From Melioribacter sp051488685 (lineage in GTDB: Bacteria; Bacteroidota; Ignavibacteria; Ignavibacteriales; Melioribacteraceae), in contig NZ_JBPSEH010000008.1 in assembly GCF_051488685.1 (NCBI RefSeq), forward strand, positions 1 through 64,000: 64,000 nt of DNA, given 5' to 3'. Every line of letters starts with the position of its first letter. Position 1 is the first letter of the stretch. Shown here piece after piece: positions 42,746-52,316 of this stretch. A program made the translations under genes and the position numbers. A model generated the notes under the pieces. It ran no database searches. It was not told where the DNA came from and worked only from the letters and a program-made list of their open reading frames with translations.

Positions 42746-44759
42746 TTCAAGAGCTTTGATTGTTACTGGATTTGTTTTTCTCTTTTTTCTGCTTTTACTG
42801 GCAAAACTTTTTTCGATCCAGATACTCAAAAACGAATACTACACCCTCGTTGCCGAACGCCAGCAGAACAAACCCAGAATTATTCGGGCCGAGAGAGGTA
42901 CTATTAAGGACTGTAATGGCGAAGTTCTATCCTTTACGCGCGACAACGTTTCTTTCTTTGTCGATACGAGAATGATTAACGAATCTCAGATAGATACTAT
43001 ATCTAAGGCTTTTTCGAAAACGTTCGGCAAGCCTGTCTCTTACTACAAAAAAATTATTCGTAACGGGAAGCGCAACGTTTGTATCGAAAGAAAAGTACCA
43101 ATGTCAAAAGCACTCAATCTGAAAAAGCTTGTTATAGATGGTTTCTTTTATGAAGAAGATTTCACGCGAGTTTATCCTTATGGAAATTTAGCGGCTCACA
43201 TTATTGGATACGTTAATAGAGAATTGAAGGGCGTTGAAGGCATCGAAAAAGTTTACGACGAGTTTCTTGCAGGTAAAGACGGCAGGTATTTATTTGAACG
43301 AGATGTGCTGGGTAAAATAATTTCAGTTGATGAGAATCATTCCATTCCCCCAGTCCCAGGTAATAATGTGGTGTTGACAATTAATAAAACTTATCAAAAA
43401 ATACTGCAGGAAGAACTTATTGCAGGAATAAAAAAATATAACGGCCATTCAGGCGTCGGTATAATAATGAATCCGAATAACGGTGCAATCCTTGCATTGG
43501 CAAACGTTCCTGACTTCGACCCAGCCAATTATAATCTTTTCTCAGCTGAAGAAAGAAGAAACCGAGCCCTTACCGACACGTATGAGCCTGGTTCGACAAT
43601 AAAACCTTTTGTTCTCTCAATTTTATTTAATGAAAAACTTGCAAAAGAAAATGAATTAATTGACGTCGAAGGAGGAAAAATCACTTTTTATAAAACCAGT
43701 ATAACGGACACTCATCCTCATGATATTCTTACTGTAAGAGAAGTTCTTGAACAATCGAGTAATGTTGGAGTAGCAAAATTGTCGACTCGCATATCGGACG
43801 AACTTTTTTATCGCTATCTGCGAAATTTCGGTTTTGGTAATCCTACGTATATCGAAATTTCGGGCGAAGCTGAAGGCTATTTGAAAAAGCCAAAAAGCTT
43901 TTCAAAGCTCTCCAAAGCATTTATGTCGTTCGGTTATGAATTCTCGGTAACTCCTTTGCAAATGATTACAGCATTCAGTGCTCTAATAAACGGTGGAGTC
44001 CTCTATAAACCTTATGTGGTTGAAAAAATTACGAATTCAAATGGAGAAGTCGTCAGCATTAGTGAACCGAAAAAAATAAGAAGGGTAATTGATGAAGAAG
44101 TGTCCCATAAAATTAGGGATATGATGATTGGTGTTGTAGAAAACGGCACTGCTACGGCCGCTCAACTTGATTATGTTTATGTAGGCGGCAAGACTGGCAC
44201 TTCGCAGAAGCTGGTCGACGGCAAATATGTAAAAGGCAAGTATAATTCGTCTTTCATAGGTTATTTGCCGGCCGAAAATCCTCAAATTGTCTGCCTGATT
44301 TTGATCGATTCGCCTGAAATCGCAAAGTACGGCGGTCTGGTAGCTGCTCCGGTTTTTAAAAACGTTGCCAATCGTCTTCTTGAATACGATTTATCACTTG
44401 CACCAATAAGAAAAAAAATTGTAAGGAAAAAGAAATTAATTGAACAGTTGATTGCCGAAGATGTAAATACAAATGAAAGTTATTATGATAAATTTTTTAA
44501 TCCAACTAACGAAAAAAAGATGCTACCTGATAAATCGATCAAAAAAAATATTCAAAAAGGTGTGATGCCCGATTTAAGAAAAATGAATTTGCGCGATGCC
44601 ATAGTGATACTGAATAGACTCGGAATAAAATATAAAATTAATGGTAGTGGATATGTAGTTTCGCAAAGTATTGAGCCAGGTGAAAAACTTTCCTCCAGCT
44701 CAATATGCAATATTAAATGTCAACTAAATATCAACAGTAAAGTTCTGAATCTAAATTGA
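42738..44759 (+). CDS. ftsI: Penicillin-binding protein 3 / septal transpeptidase with PASTA domain
   Basis: I choose ATG 42738, overlapping the ftsL stop; an in-frame TTG at 42714 would overlap further. The protein is about 673 residues. A membrane anchor lies at about 6-28 and a PBP dimerisation domain at about 50-215. The transpeptidase domain has Ser286 in PGSTIKPF, SSN in EQSSNVG and KTGT at 485-488. A PASTA domain ends the protein (MPDLRKMNLRDAIVILNRLG). It cross-links septal peptidoglycan. murE starts one base after its stop. Confidence 0.96.
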   Translation: MINSRALIVTGFVFLFFLLLLAKLFSIQILKNEYYTLVAERQQNKPRIIRAERGTIKDCNGEVLSFTRDNVSFFVDTRMINESQIDTISKAFSKTFGKPVSYYKKIIRNGKRNVCIERKVPMSKALNLKKLVIDGFFYEEDFTRVYPYGNLAAHIIGYVNRELKGVEGIEKVYDEFLAGKDGRYLFERDVLGKIISVDENHSIPPVPGNNVVLTINKTYQKILQEELIAGIKKYNGHSGVGIIMNPNNGAILALANVPDFDPANYNLFSAEERRNRALTDTYEPGSTIKPFVLSILFNEKLAKENELIDVEGGKITFYKTSITDTHPHDILTVREVLEQSSNVGVAKLSTRISDELFYRYLRNFGFGNPTYIEISGEAEGYLKKPKSFSKLSKAFMSFGYEFSVTPLQMITAFSALINGGVLYKPYVVEKITNSNGEVVSISEPKKIRRVIDEEVSHKIRDMMIGVVENGTATAAQLDYVYVGGKTGTSQKLVDGKYVKGKYNSSFIGYLPAENPQIVCLILIDSPEIAKYGGLVAAPVFKNVANRLLEYDLSLAPIRKKIVRKKKLIEQLIAEDVNTNESYYDKFFNPTNEKKMLPDKSIKKNIQKGVMPDLRKMNLRDAIVILNRLGIKYKINGSGYVVSQSIEPGEKLSSSSICNIKCQLNINSKVLNLN

Positions 44760-44760
44760 A

Positions 44761-46230
44761 ATGAAACTAAGCGAGCTCTTAAATAACGTCCACGTTAAAC
44801 AGGTAACGGGTAATGCCGAAGAGAAGGAAATTAATAATCTCTCTATCGATTCCCGGAATGTGGACAAATATACGCTCTTCTTTGCAATCAAAGGTTTTAA
44901 AACCGACGGACATAAATTTATTCAAGATGCATTGAATAAAGGTGTACAGGCGGTTGTATTGCAGGATCCCGAAGTTGTGCCCGACATGATTTTCGAACAC
45001 TGCAATGCAGTTAGAATATTGGTTGAAGACAGCAGAAAAGCACTGGCCGAATTCTCCGACAGATTTTACAATAGCCCTTCAAAAAAAATAAAATTAATCG
45101 GAGTAACAGGCACTAAGGGTAAGACCACGACTGCATTTTATCTTAAATCACTTTTTAAGTTTGCTGGTTATAATGCCGGCTTAATAGGAACAATTGCGAA
45201 TTATATAGGCGATGAAGAATTCAAAACAATGCTAACAACTCCACAATCTCACGAAATTAATTATTTACTCGATAGAATGGTGAAAGCAGATTGTAAATAT
45301 TGTTCGATGGAAGTTTCTTCACATGCACTGGACTTACACCGTGTAGATTTTCTCGATTTCGATTACGCCATTTTTACAAATATTACTTCCGACCATATGG
45401 ATTATCATTTGACTTTTGATAACTATCTCAAAGCAAAAAAAATTTTGTTTGATATGCTTCCACAGAAAGCATCGGCTGTTATAAATGCGGACGATCCGAG
45501 TGCAAATGAAATTGTGCGAAATACAAAAGCTAAAGTAGTTAGTTATGGCACATCCGAAAAAGCTGATTTCAGAATTAAGGATATAAGATATTCACTGGAT
45601 GGGACTGATTTTGTAATTGTATATAAAAATAAAGAACATAGATTACACACAAAATTGATTGGCCATTTTAACGCTTACAACGCTGCAGCAGCCTTTGCAG
45701 TTGGAGTTCTGGAATCGATCGAAATCGAAAAAGTTGTCAGTGCAATCGAAAATTCTCCTCAAGTTCCGGGAAGATTTGAAGTGGTTTCTGAAGGAGAAAA
45801 GAAGGTGATCATCGATTACGCTCATACAGCTGATTCTTTGATGCAGGCATTAAAAGCTATAAGAAATATCGTGGGTTACAGTCGACCGGTCTATACAGTA
45901 TTCGGATGCGGCGGCGACCGCGACCGTTCCAAACGACCGATAATGGGCAGAATTGCTTCCGAAATGAGCACTAAGGTTTTTGTTACTTCGGATAATCCAC
46001 GTACCGAAAACCCTTCTGCTATTATTAATGAAATTATACACGGCATAACGAAGAGTAATTATTCAGTTATAGAAAACCGAGAAGAGGCAATTAAAGAAGC
46101 AATACAACAATCCGAAAAAAATGCCGTTATTCTGATCGCTGGCAAAGGACACGAGAATTATCAGGAAATAAACGGAGTAAGAAAACATTTTTCAGATAAA
46201 GAAACTGCAATTAAATACTTGAATTTATGA
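44761..46230 (+). CDS. murE: UDP-MurNAc-tripeptide ligase MurE
   Basis: A 489-residue Mur ligase of usual length that adds the third amino acid to the peptidoglycan precursor. The ATP loop is GVTGTKGKTTTAF (about 117-129). SMEVSSHALDLHRV and VIIDYAHTADSL are further ligase blocks. DNPRTENPSAI (about 415) is the DNPR motif that recognises meso-diaminopimelate, so DAP-type peptidoglycan is likely. murF overlaps by 4 bases. Confidence 0.97.
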   Translation: MKLSELLNNVHVKQVTGNAEEKEINNLSIDSRNVDKYTLFFAIKGFKTDGHKFIQDALNKGVQAVVLQDPEVVPDMIFEHCNAVRILVEDSRKALAEFSDRFYNSPSKKIKLIGVTGTKGKTTTAFYLKSLFKFAGYNAGLIGTIANYIGDEEFKTMLTTPQSHEINYLLDRMVKADCKYCSMEVSSHALDLHRVDFLDFDYAIFTNITSDHMDYHLTFDNYLKAKKILFDMLPQKASAVINADDPSANEIVRNTKAKVVSYGTSEKADFRIKDIRYSLDGTDFVIVYKNKEHRLHTKLIGHFNAYNAAAAFAVGVLESIEIEKVVSAIENSPQVPGRFEVVSEGEKKVIIDYAHTADSLMQALKAIRNIVGYSRPVYTVFGCGGDRDRSKRPIMGRIASEMSTKVFVTSDNPRTENPSAIINEIIHGITKSNYSVIENREEAIKEAIQQSEKNAVILIAGKGHENYQEINGVRKHFSDKETAIKYLNL

Positions 46231-47636
46231 GTGGTAAAATAAAAATATCGCTGGAAGACCTGTTCGAACTTAAAGGCGCTGAAATTTTTAATCCGGACTA
46301 TTATAAACCAGTAAGCACAGTTTCGATTGACACCCGAAAAATAGAAAACAAATGCGTTTATGTTGCAATTAAAGGCGAGCGATTTGACGGACACGATTTT
46401 GTAGGCGAAGCAGTAAAAAAAGGTGCCAGTGCGCTCATTGTTAATAAAAGAAAACTTAAAAAGATTTTCGAATCGAACACTTTTGATACATATCGTACCA
46501 CAATTGTTTCAGTACCCGATACAGTAATAGCACTGGGTGAAATAGCCAATAAGTGGCGAAAAAAAATTGGTGCACGAGTAATTTCAATTACCGGGAGCAA
46601 TGGAAAAACTACTACTAAAGATATTCTGGCATCGATTCTTTCTGAGAAATTTATTACGGTAAAAACCGAAGCAAATAACAACAACCATATCGGTGTGCCG
46701 CTTACTCTTTTGTCGGCCAATGAAAAAACCGATTTTATCGTCTTAGAGCACGGCACGAATCATTTCGGTGAAATTGAATATACCGCCAAAATTGCCGAAC
46801 CCAATTTTGCATTAATTACAAATATTGGCGATTCTCATATCGAATTTTTACAAAACAGAGACATGGTTTACCTAGAAAAAGCTGCTCTACTGTATATCGC
46901 TGACAAAAATGGTGGTCTGGTTTTTATTAATAATGACGACCCCTTACTTAATAAGAATAAAAAAAATTTCAAGAATGTGATTACTTACGGTTTTCGGAAT
47001 AGACCGATTGTTAAAGGTAAAATTAATGGTTATGAAAAAGACGGCAGGACTAATCTAAAAATTAATTACAAAGAGATGGAAAAAGAGTTTAAACTTTCTT
47101 TGTACGGTGAAGCAAACGCTATCAATTTTCTTTCTGCTGCGACAGTTGCATTGAATGTTGGCGTTGGTGAAAGAGAACTTGAAATAGCTTCACAAAAACT
47201 CGTACCAGCAAAAGGCAGATTAAACGTCGTAAAAATGCGTGACTTATTTTTAATAGACGACACTTATAACTCAAGTCCTGCTTCTGTTGAAGCTGCTTAT
47301 AAACTTGTAAAGAAAATTAAGGGATACAATAATAAGATTTTTGTTCTTGGCGACATTTATGAACTCGGGGAAAAGTCGGCAAAAATTCATAAAGAACTTG
47401 CTGCGTTATTTAAACCAGAAAAAAATCTTTATGTCCTTACACTCGGTCATTATATGAAATACATGAGCGACGAGTTAAAGAAAAGAGGAATAAAAACCAT
47501 CCACTTCAAAAATCGAGAAGAATTGTCGATTTACTTGAAGTACGAAGAACTCAAAAATTCCGTGATTCTCGTAAAAGGTTCACGGGGTATGGAGATGGAA
47601 GAATTTGTTAAAATAATAAAAGAGAGATTTGAATAA
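46227..47636 (+). CDS. murF: UDP-MurNAc-tripeptide:D-Ala-D-Ala ligase MurF
   Basis: A 469-residue Mur ligase that adds D-Ala-D-Ala to the precursor. The ATP loop is ITGSNGKTTTKDIL (about 126-139). Typical blocks are EANNNNHIGVPLTLL, LEHGTNHFGEIEY, DDTYNSSPASVEAA and VLGDIYELGEKS. GRGMEMEEF-like KGSRGMEMEEFV ends the protein. It overlaps murE by ATGA and mraY by 1 base. Confidence 0.96.
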   Translation: MSGKIKISLEDLFELKGAEIFNPDYYKPVSTVSIDTRKIENKCVYVAIKGERFDGHDFVGEAVKKGASALIVNKRKLKKIFESNTFDTYRTTIVSVPDTVIALGEIANKWRKKIGARVISITGSNGKTTTKDILASILSEKFITVKTEANNNNHIGVPLTLLSANEKTDFIVLEHGTNHFGEIEYTAKIAEPNFALITNIGDSHIEFLQNRDMVYLEKAALLYIADKNGGLVFINNDDPLLNKNKKNFKNVITYGFRNRPIVKGKINGYEKDGRTNLKINYKEMEKEFKLSLYGEANAINFLSAATVALNVGVGERELEIASQKLVPAKGRLNVVKMRDLFLIDDTYNSSPASVEAAYKLVKKIKGYNNKIFVLGDIYELGEKSAKIHKELAALFKPEKNLYVLTLGHYMKYMSDELKKRGIKTIHFKNREELSIYLKYEELKNSVILVKGSRGMEMEEFVKIIKERFE

Positions 47637-48745
47637 TGTTTTATTACTTATTCGATTATATAAACGAAATATTCAGTCCACCGGGATTCGACGTATTCCG
47701 GTTCTTATCGTTCAGGTCGGCTTTGTCGGCAATAACGGCGCTTTTGATGTCGTTTTTGATTGCCCCGAAAATAATCAGGAAACTGAAAGAAAGTCAGATT
47801 GACCAGCCGATACGAGACGATGGACCGAAGACGCACAAAAAGAAAGCAGGAACACCTACAATGGGCGGAATTATTATTCTGCTTTCTGTTGTTGTACCTG
47901 TCTTATTATGGAGCGATATCAAAAGCCACTTTATATTGCTCGCGCTATTTGCCACTATTATTCTCGGCTTAATCGGATTTCTTGATGACTATCTTAAAGT
48001 GGTGAGAAAACTGCCGACTGGATTGATAGCACGATACAAACTAATGGGACAAATTTTTGTTGGTTTGATTGTAGGCGTGACGGTTTACTATCTGCCAGAA
48101 TTTGCACAGTATAATACTCAAACTACTTTGCCGTTCTTTAAAAATCTAAATTGGGATTTTTCTTATCTGTATATACCATGGGTTATCTTTATTATTACAG
48201 CTACTTCGAACGCAGTTAATTTAACCGACGGACTCGACGGGCTGGCTATCGGCACTATGACTATTGTTATGCTTGCACTGGCAATAATTACATATGTAAC
48301 AGGTAATGTAATTTATGCCGATTATCTCAATATTATCTATCTACCCGGTAGTGGAGAGTTGACCGTATTTATTGCAGCATTAATTGGAGCCGGGCTGGGA
48401 TTCTTATGGTACAATTTTTACCCCGCGGACATTTTTATGGGCGATACAGGTTCACTGGCACTTGGAGGTGCGTTCGGCGTACTTATGATAATAATTAAGA
48501 AAGACCTTTTGATTCCAATACTCGGTGGTGTCTATTTCATAGAGACTATATCGGTTATTATTCAAAGACTCTATTTCAAATACACTAAAAGAAAGTACGG
48601 CGAAGGGAGACGGGTTTTCAAAATGGCTCCGATACATCATCATTTTGAGCAACTTAACTGGGCTGAACCAAAAATTGTAGTACGCTTTTATATAGCAACA
48701 ATAATACTGGCAATAATAAGTTTAACATCATTCAAGATCAGGTAA
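47636..48745 (+). CDS. mraY: Phospho-MurNAc-pentapeptide transferase MraY
   Basis: A 369-residue inner-membrane enzyme with about ten membrane segments; it makes lipid I from undecaprenyl phosphate. DDGPKTHKKKAGTPTMGG, GFLDDYLKV, NAVNLTDGLDGLA and FMGDTGSLALGG carry the catalytic Asp residues, and MAPIHHHFEQLNW holds the HHH motif. The start overlaps the murF stop (TAATG). Normal length. Confidence 0.97.
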   Translation: MFYYLFDYINEIFSPPGFDVFRFLSFRSALSAITALLMSFLIAPKIIRKLKESQIDQPIRDDGPKTHKKKAGTPTMGGIIILLSVVVPVLLWSDIKSHFILLALFATIILGLIGFLDDYLKVVRKLPTGLIARYKLMGQIFVGLIVGVTVYYLPEFAQYNTQTTLPFFKNLNWDFSYLYIPWVIFIITATSNAVNLTDGLDGLAIGTMTIVMLALAIITYVTGNVIYADYLNIIYLPGSGELTVFIAALIGAGLGFLWYNFYPADIFMGDTGSLALGGAFGVLMIIIKKDLLIPILGGVYFIETISVIIQRLYFKYTKRKYGEGRRVFKMAPIHHHFEQLNWAEPKIVVRFYIATIILAIISLTSFKIR

Positions 48746-50091
48746 TGGAAATTAAGGGAAAAAAAATATCGATAATCGGTGCAGTACGGAGCGGAACAGC
48801 CGCGGCAAAGCTTGCAAAAAAAATGGGCGCTTTTCCCTTTGTTAGCGACTCAGCAAGCAAGCAATCCATTCTTAAGTCGATTTCAGTTTTGGAATCTGAA
48901 AATATTCCTTACGAAACTGAAAAACATTCGGAACGAATTTTCGATTGCGATTTTATCGTAACGAGTCCAGGCGTCCCTTCGTACTCGGGCATCTTAGCCG
49001 AGGCAAAAAGCAGAGGCATCGAAATATTTAGCGAACTCGAATTCGCAAGTTGGTTCAATAAAGGCAAAACAATTGCGATTACCGGTACAAACGGAAAAAC
49101 TACTACGACGTCGCTAATGGAATACACTTTACGTCAAAATGGCTTCAAGACATATTGCGTTGGCAATATTGGCGTTCCTTTTTCGGATGTCGTTACGGAG
49201 ATTGGAGAAGATGATTTCGTAGTTGTAGAAGTATCCAGCTTTCAACTTGATTACATAAAATATTTTAGACCAAAATTTTCTGTGATATTAAATATTACGC
49301 CCGATCATCTTGACAGATATAATAATGATTTTAATCTCTACGCACGCTCGAAAATGAATATTACCAGAAATCAAACTTCAGACGATTTTTTGATTTACAA
49401 TGCCGATGATCCAAATACTATCAATTTTATGCCAGCTACGGATGTGAATAAATACGGCTTCTCGCTCCAGAAAGAATTATTCAAGGGTTCATATGTAAAA
49501 GAAGGAAATATGATTTATTCTGATGAAATCAGAGAAACGGTATGCGCGGTGTCTGACTTGTTTATTAAAGGTCCACACAATGTATCAAACGCGCTGGCGG
49601 TCATGACTGTAGCAAAAAAAGTTGGTATTGAAAACAAAAAGATCAAAAGTGCATTTTCATCGTTTCAGGGGGTAGAACATCGTATCGAGTTCGTGCGTGA
49701 ATTTGAAGGCGTGGAATACTACAACGATTCAAAAGCAACAAACGTTGATTCGGTCTGGTATGCGCTCAACAGCTTCGATAAACCAATCTATTTAATATTG
49801 GGAGGGAAAGACAAAGGTAACGACTACAATAAAATAAAAGAGCTTGTTGCAAGGAAAGTTAAAAAAATATATGCAATCGGTTCATCAGCGAACAAAGTTT
49901 ATGAATTTTTTAAAGAAACTGTTCCCGTTGATTATAAACAATCGCTGGAAAGTTGTGTTCTTTCTGCTCGAAAAGAAGCCAGTCCAGGCTCAGTCGTCCT
50001 TTTATCGCCGGCGTGTGCAAGCTTCGATATGTTCGACAATTATGAACACAGAGGCAAAGTTTTTAAAGAAGCAGTAAACAATTTAAAATAA
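48745..50091 (+). CDS. murD: UDP-MurNAc-L-Ala:D-Glu ligase MurD
   Basis: A 448-residue cytoplasmic Mur ligase that adds D-glutamate. The N-terminal Rossmann domain has VRSGTAAAKLAKKMGA. The ATP loop is ITGTNGKTTTTSLM (about 112-125). Other blocks are VEVSSFQLDYI, NITPDHLDRY, HRIEFV-type EHRIEFVREF, NDSKATNVDSVWYAL and LSPACASFDMFDNYEHRG. The start overlaps mraY by one base. Confidence 0.97.
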   Translation: MEIKGKKISIIGAVRSGTAAAKLAKKMGAFPFVSDSASKQSILKSISVLESENIPYETEKHSERIFDCDFIVTSPGVPSYSGILAEAKSRGIEIFSELEFASWFNKGKTIAITGTNGKTTTTSLMEYTLRQNGFKTYCVGNIGVPFSDVVTEIGEDDFVVVEVSSFQLDYIKYFRPKFSVILNITPDHLDRYNNDFNLYARSKMNITRNQTSDDFLIYNADDPNTINFMPATDVNKYGFSLQKELFKGSYVKEGNMIYSDEIRETVCAVSDLFIKGPHNVSNALAVMTVAKKVGIENKKIKSAFSSFQGVEHRIEFVREFEGVEYYNDSKATNVDSVWYALNSFDKPIYLILGGKDKGNDYNKIKELVARKVKKIYAIGSSANKVYEFFKETVPVDYKQSLESCVLSARKEASPGSVVLLSPACASFDMFDNYEHRGKVFKEAVNNLK

Positions 50092-51204
50092 ATGAAAACA
50101 CTCATAAGAATATTGATAATTCTTGTCGTAGCTCTGGTATTGCTTGGTGCAATTATGGTTTTTACTTCAAGCGACACCTACAGCATGACTAAGTATAACA
50201 ATTATTACTCGATGTTCAAGTCCCATATTATAAAGGTAATACTGGCTCTCTTTGCAATTGTTTTATTTTCATTTATACCCTATGATCTATATCGTAAGTA
50301 CAGCAAACAAATGATGTTGTCCGGGCTTATTTTATTGATTGCCACATTAATATTTGCTCCTAAAGTCAAAGGTGCAGCAAGATGGCTCGACCTCGGCTTT
50401 TTTAGTTTCCAGCCTTCGGAAGCAGTAAAAATTTTGTTGATAATTCACTTATCGGTCTTGATAGAAAGAAAAGGAGAATTGATTGCTAATTTCAGAAGAG
50501 GTTTTGTTTATGCTCTAATCTGGATTGGGCTTGTATGCGGATTGATTATTCTTCAGCCAAACGTAAGTACTAGTTTGATAATTGCCTTTACTTCTTTCGT
50601 GTTGCTATATGTAGGTGGTGCGAGTTTCAGACATATTGCGGGAATCTTGTCGATAGGGATCTTCTTTGTGGGTTCGGCGGTGATATTGTACAAACATTCT
50701 CGCGAGCGCCTTTTTGATTATGTGAATAGTCTTATGACAGGCAGCGATATAAATATTCAGGTTATGCAAGCTAAGATTGCACTTGGCAGCGGTGGATTGA
50801 AGGGTTTGGGATTCGGACGCAGTCGCCAGAGCGACCTCTTTTTACCTGAATCTTATGGCGATTTTATCTTTTCAATCATAGGTGAGGAAACAGGATTCAT
50901 CGGGACAGCTTTAATATTGTTCACATACTTCACACTTTTTATCATCTGTCTGGTCATAGCCAAGAAAGCGCAGGATAAATTTGGGCAGTTGCTCGTGTTC
51001 GGATTGGGATTCAATATTCTAATTAGCGCTTTTATTAATGCTGCGGTTGTTACCGGATTGTTTCCGACTACTGGCATTACGCTTCCTTTCGTTAGCTTTG
51101 GAGGCACCTCTGTGGTTTTTATGGGTATATCGATAGGAATCATAATTAACATTGCATATCAAACGATGCAAACGGAAAAATTAAAACTGGCTCAAGTAGG
51201 ATGA
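50092..51204 (+). CDS. ftsW: SEDS glycosyltransferase FtsW
   Basis: A 370-residue membrane protein with about ten segments, the SEDS peptidoglycan polymerase of the septum, which works with FtsI. KGAARWLDLGFFSFQPSEAVK is the typical block with the catalytic region. ALGSGGLKGLGFGRSRQ, SYGDFIFSIIGEETGF and TGLFPTTGITLPFVSFGGTS follow. It starts directly after the murD stop; murG overlaps its end by 4 bases. Confidence 0.96.
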   Translation: MKTLIRILIILVVALVLLGAIMVFTSSDTYSMTKYNNYYSMFKSHIIKVILALFAIVLFSFIPYDLYRKYSKQMMLSGLILLIATLIFAPKVKGAARWLDLGFFSFQPSEAVKILLIIHLSVLIERKGELIANFRRGFVYALIWIGLVCGLIILQPNVSTSLIIAFTSFVLLYVGGASFRHIAGILSIGIFFVGSAVILYKHSRERLFDYVNSLMTGSDINIQVMQAKIALGSGGLKGLGFGRSRQSDLFLPESYGDFIFSIIGEETGFIGTALILFTYFTLFIICLVIAKKAQDKFGQLLVFGLGFNILISAFINAAVVTGLFPTTGITLPFVSFGGTSVVFMGISIGIIINIAYQTMQTEKLKLAQVG

Positions 51205-52304
51205 AGAAATCGAATCCATATCGTTTTGCATTTGCAGCTGGCGGCACAGGCGGGCATCTTTATCCAGCCATCGCCGTTGCTCAGCATATAAAAAAAATCC
51301 TGCCAGAGTCTGAAATCCTTTTCTTTGGTAACAAAAATAAAATAGAATCGAAAGTCGTTCCCCAATACGGTTTCGAATTCAGGGATATCTGGATAAGCGG
51401 ATTTTATCGAAAATTTGATTTAAGAAATTTAATGTTCCCTGTAAAACTTGCAATTTCGTCTTTACAATCTCTTCTGATTATGATGCAATTTAAACCACGC
51501 GTTACAATTGGATGTGGTGCTTATGTATCTGGACCTGTTATCTGGGCAGCTTCTGTAATTGGTTCGAAAATTATTTTGCTCGAACAAAATAGCTATCCGG
51601 GCATTACGAATCGATTGCTCGAAAGAATGGCAGATGAAATTCATGTGGCGTTCGAGGAAAGTAGAAAATATTTCCGTCGTAATGAGAAAATTTATGTAAC
51701 GGGAAATCCCATACGAATTGATTTGAAAGAAATTGATAAATACGAAGCGGCAAAAAAATTTGGTTTGAATCCTGCTAAAAAAACAGTGTTGATAATCGGA
51801 GGTAGTCTGGGCGCAAAATCGATCAATGATTCAATTGCACAGATTGCTGATTTAATTGAAAAAAATGACCTGCAGGTAATATGGCAGACAGGAAAACTTT
51901 ACTATGACGAGTACAAAAAATATAACACAAAACAAATAATAGTTTTACCATTTATTGATGATATGCAGGCAGCTTATTCGGCTTCCGATTTGGTAATTAC
52001 AAGGGCGGGTGCAACCACGATTGCTGAGCTTTCTGCATTAGGAAAAGCTGCTATTCTTGTGCCCTCTCCCAATGTGGCTGCCAATCACCAGTATTTTAAC
52101 GCTCTTACGTTGGCTGAATCAAATGCCGCAGTTCTTATTGAGGACAAAAATTTATTAGCAGAATTGAAAAATAAAATTATTGAATTAATCAACGACGAAA
52201 AAAAATTGGAAAAATTATCCGACACCATAAAAACATTTTCAAAACCCGAAGCTGCCTTAGTGATAGCTCAAAAGGCAATCAGTATGGCAGAACAGATTAA
52301 TTAA
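51201..52304 (+). CDS. murG: GlcNAc transferase MurG (lipid II synthesis)
   Basis: A 367-residue GT28 enzyme, peripheral to the inner membrane, which turns lipid I into lipid II. The N-terminal loop FAAGGTGGHLYPAIAVA is diagnostic. LEQNSYPGITNRLL, VTGNPIR, IIGGSLGAKSIND and VITRAGATTIAELSALGKAAILVP follow. An AAGGAG site near its stop serves murC. The ATG overlaps the ftsW stop. Confidence 0.97.
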   Translation: MKKSNPYRFAFAAGGTGGHLYPAIAVAQHIKKILPESEILFFGNKNKIESKVVPQYGFEFRDIWISGFYRKFDLRNLMFPVKLAISSLQSLLIMMQFKPRVTIGCGAYVSGPVIWAASVIGSKIILLEQNSYPGITNRLLERMADEIHVAFEESRKYFRRNEKIYVTGNPIRIDLKEIDKYEAAKKFGLNPAKKTVLIIGGSLGAKSINDSIAQIADLIEKNDLQVIWQTGKLYYDEYKKYNTKQIIVLPFIDDMQAAYSASDLVITRAGATTIAELSALGKAAILVPSPNVAANHQYFNALTLAESNAAVLIEDKNLLAELKNKIIELINDEKKLEKLSDTIKTFSKPEAALVIAQKAISMAEQIN

Positions 52305-52316
52305 GGAGCAGACTTT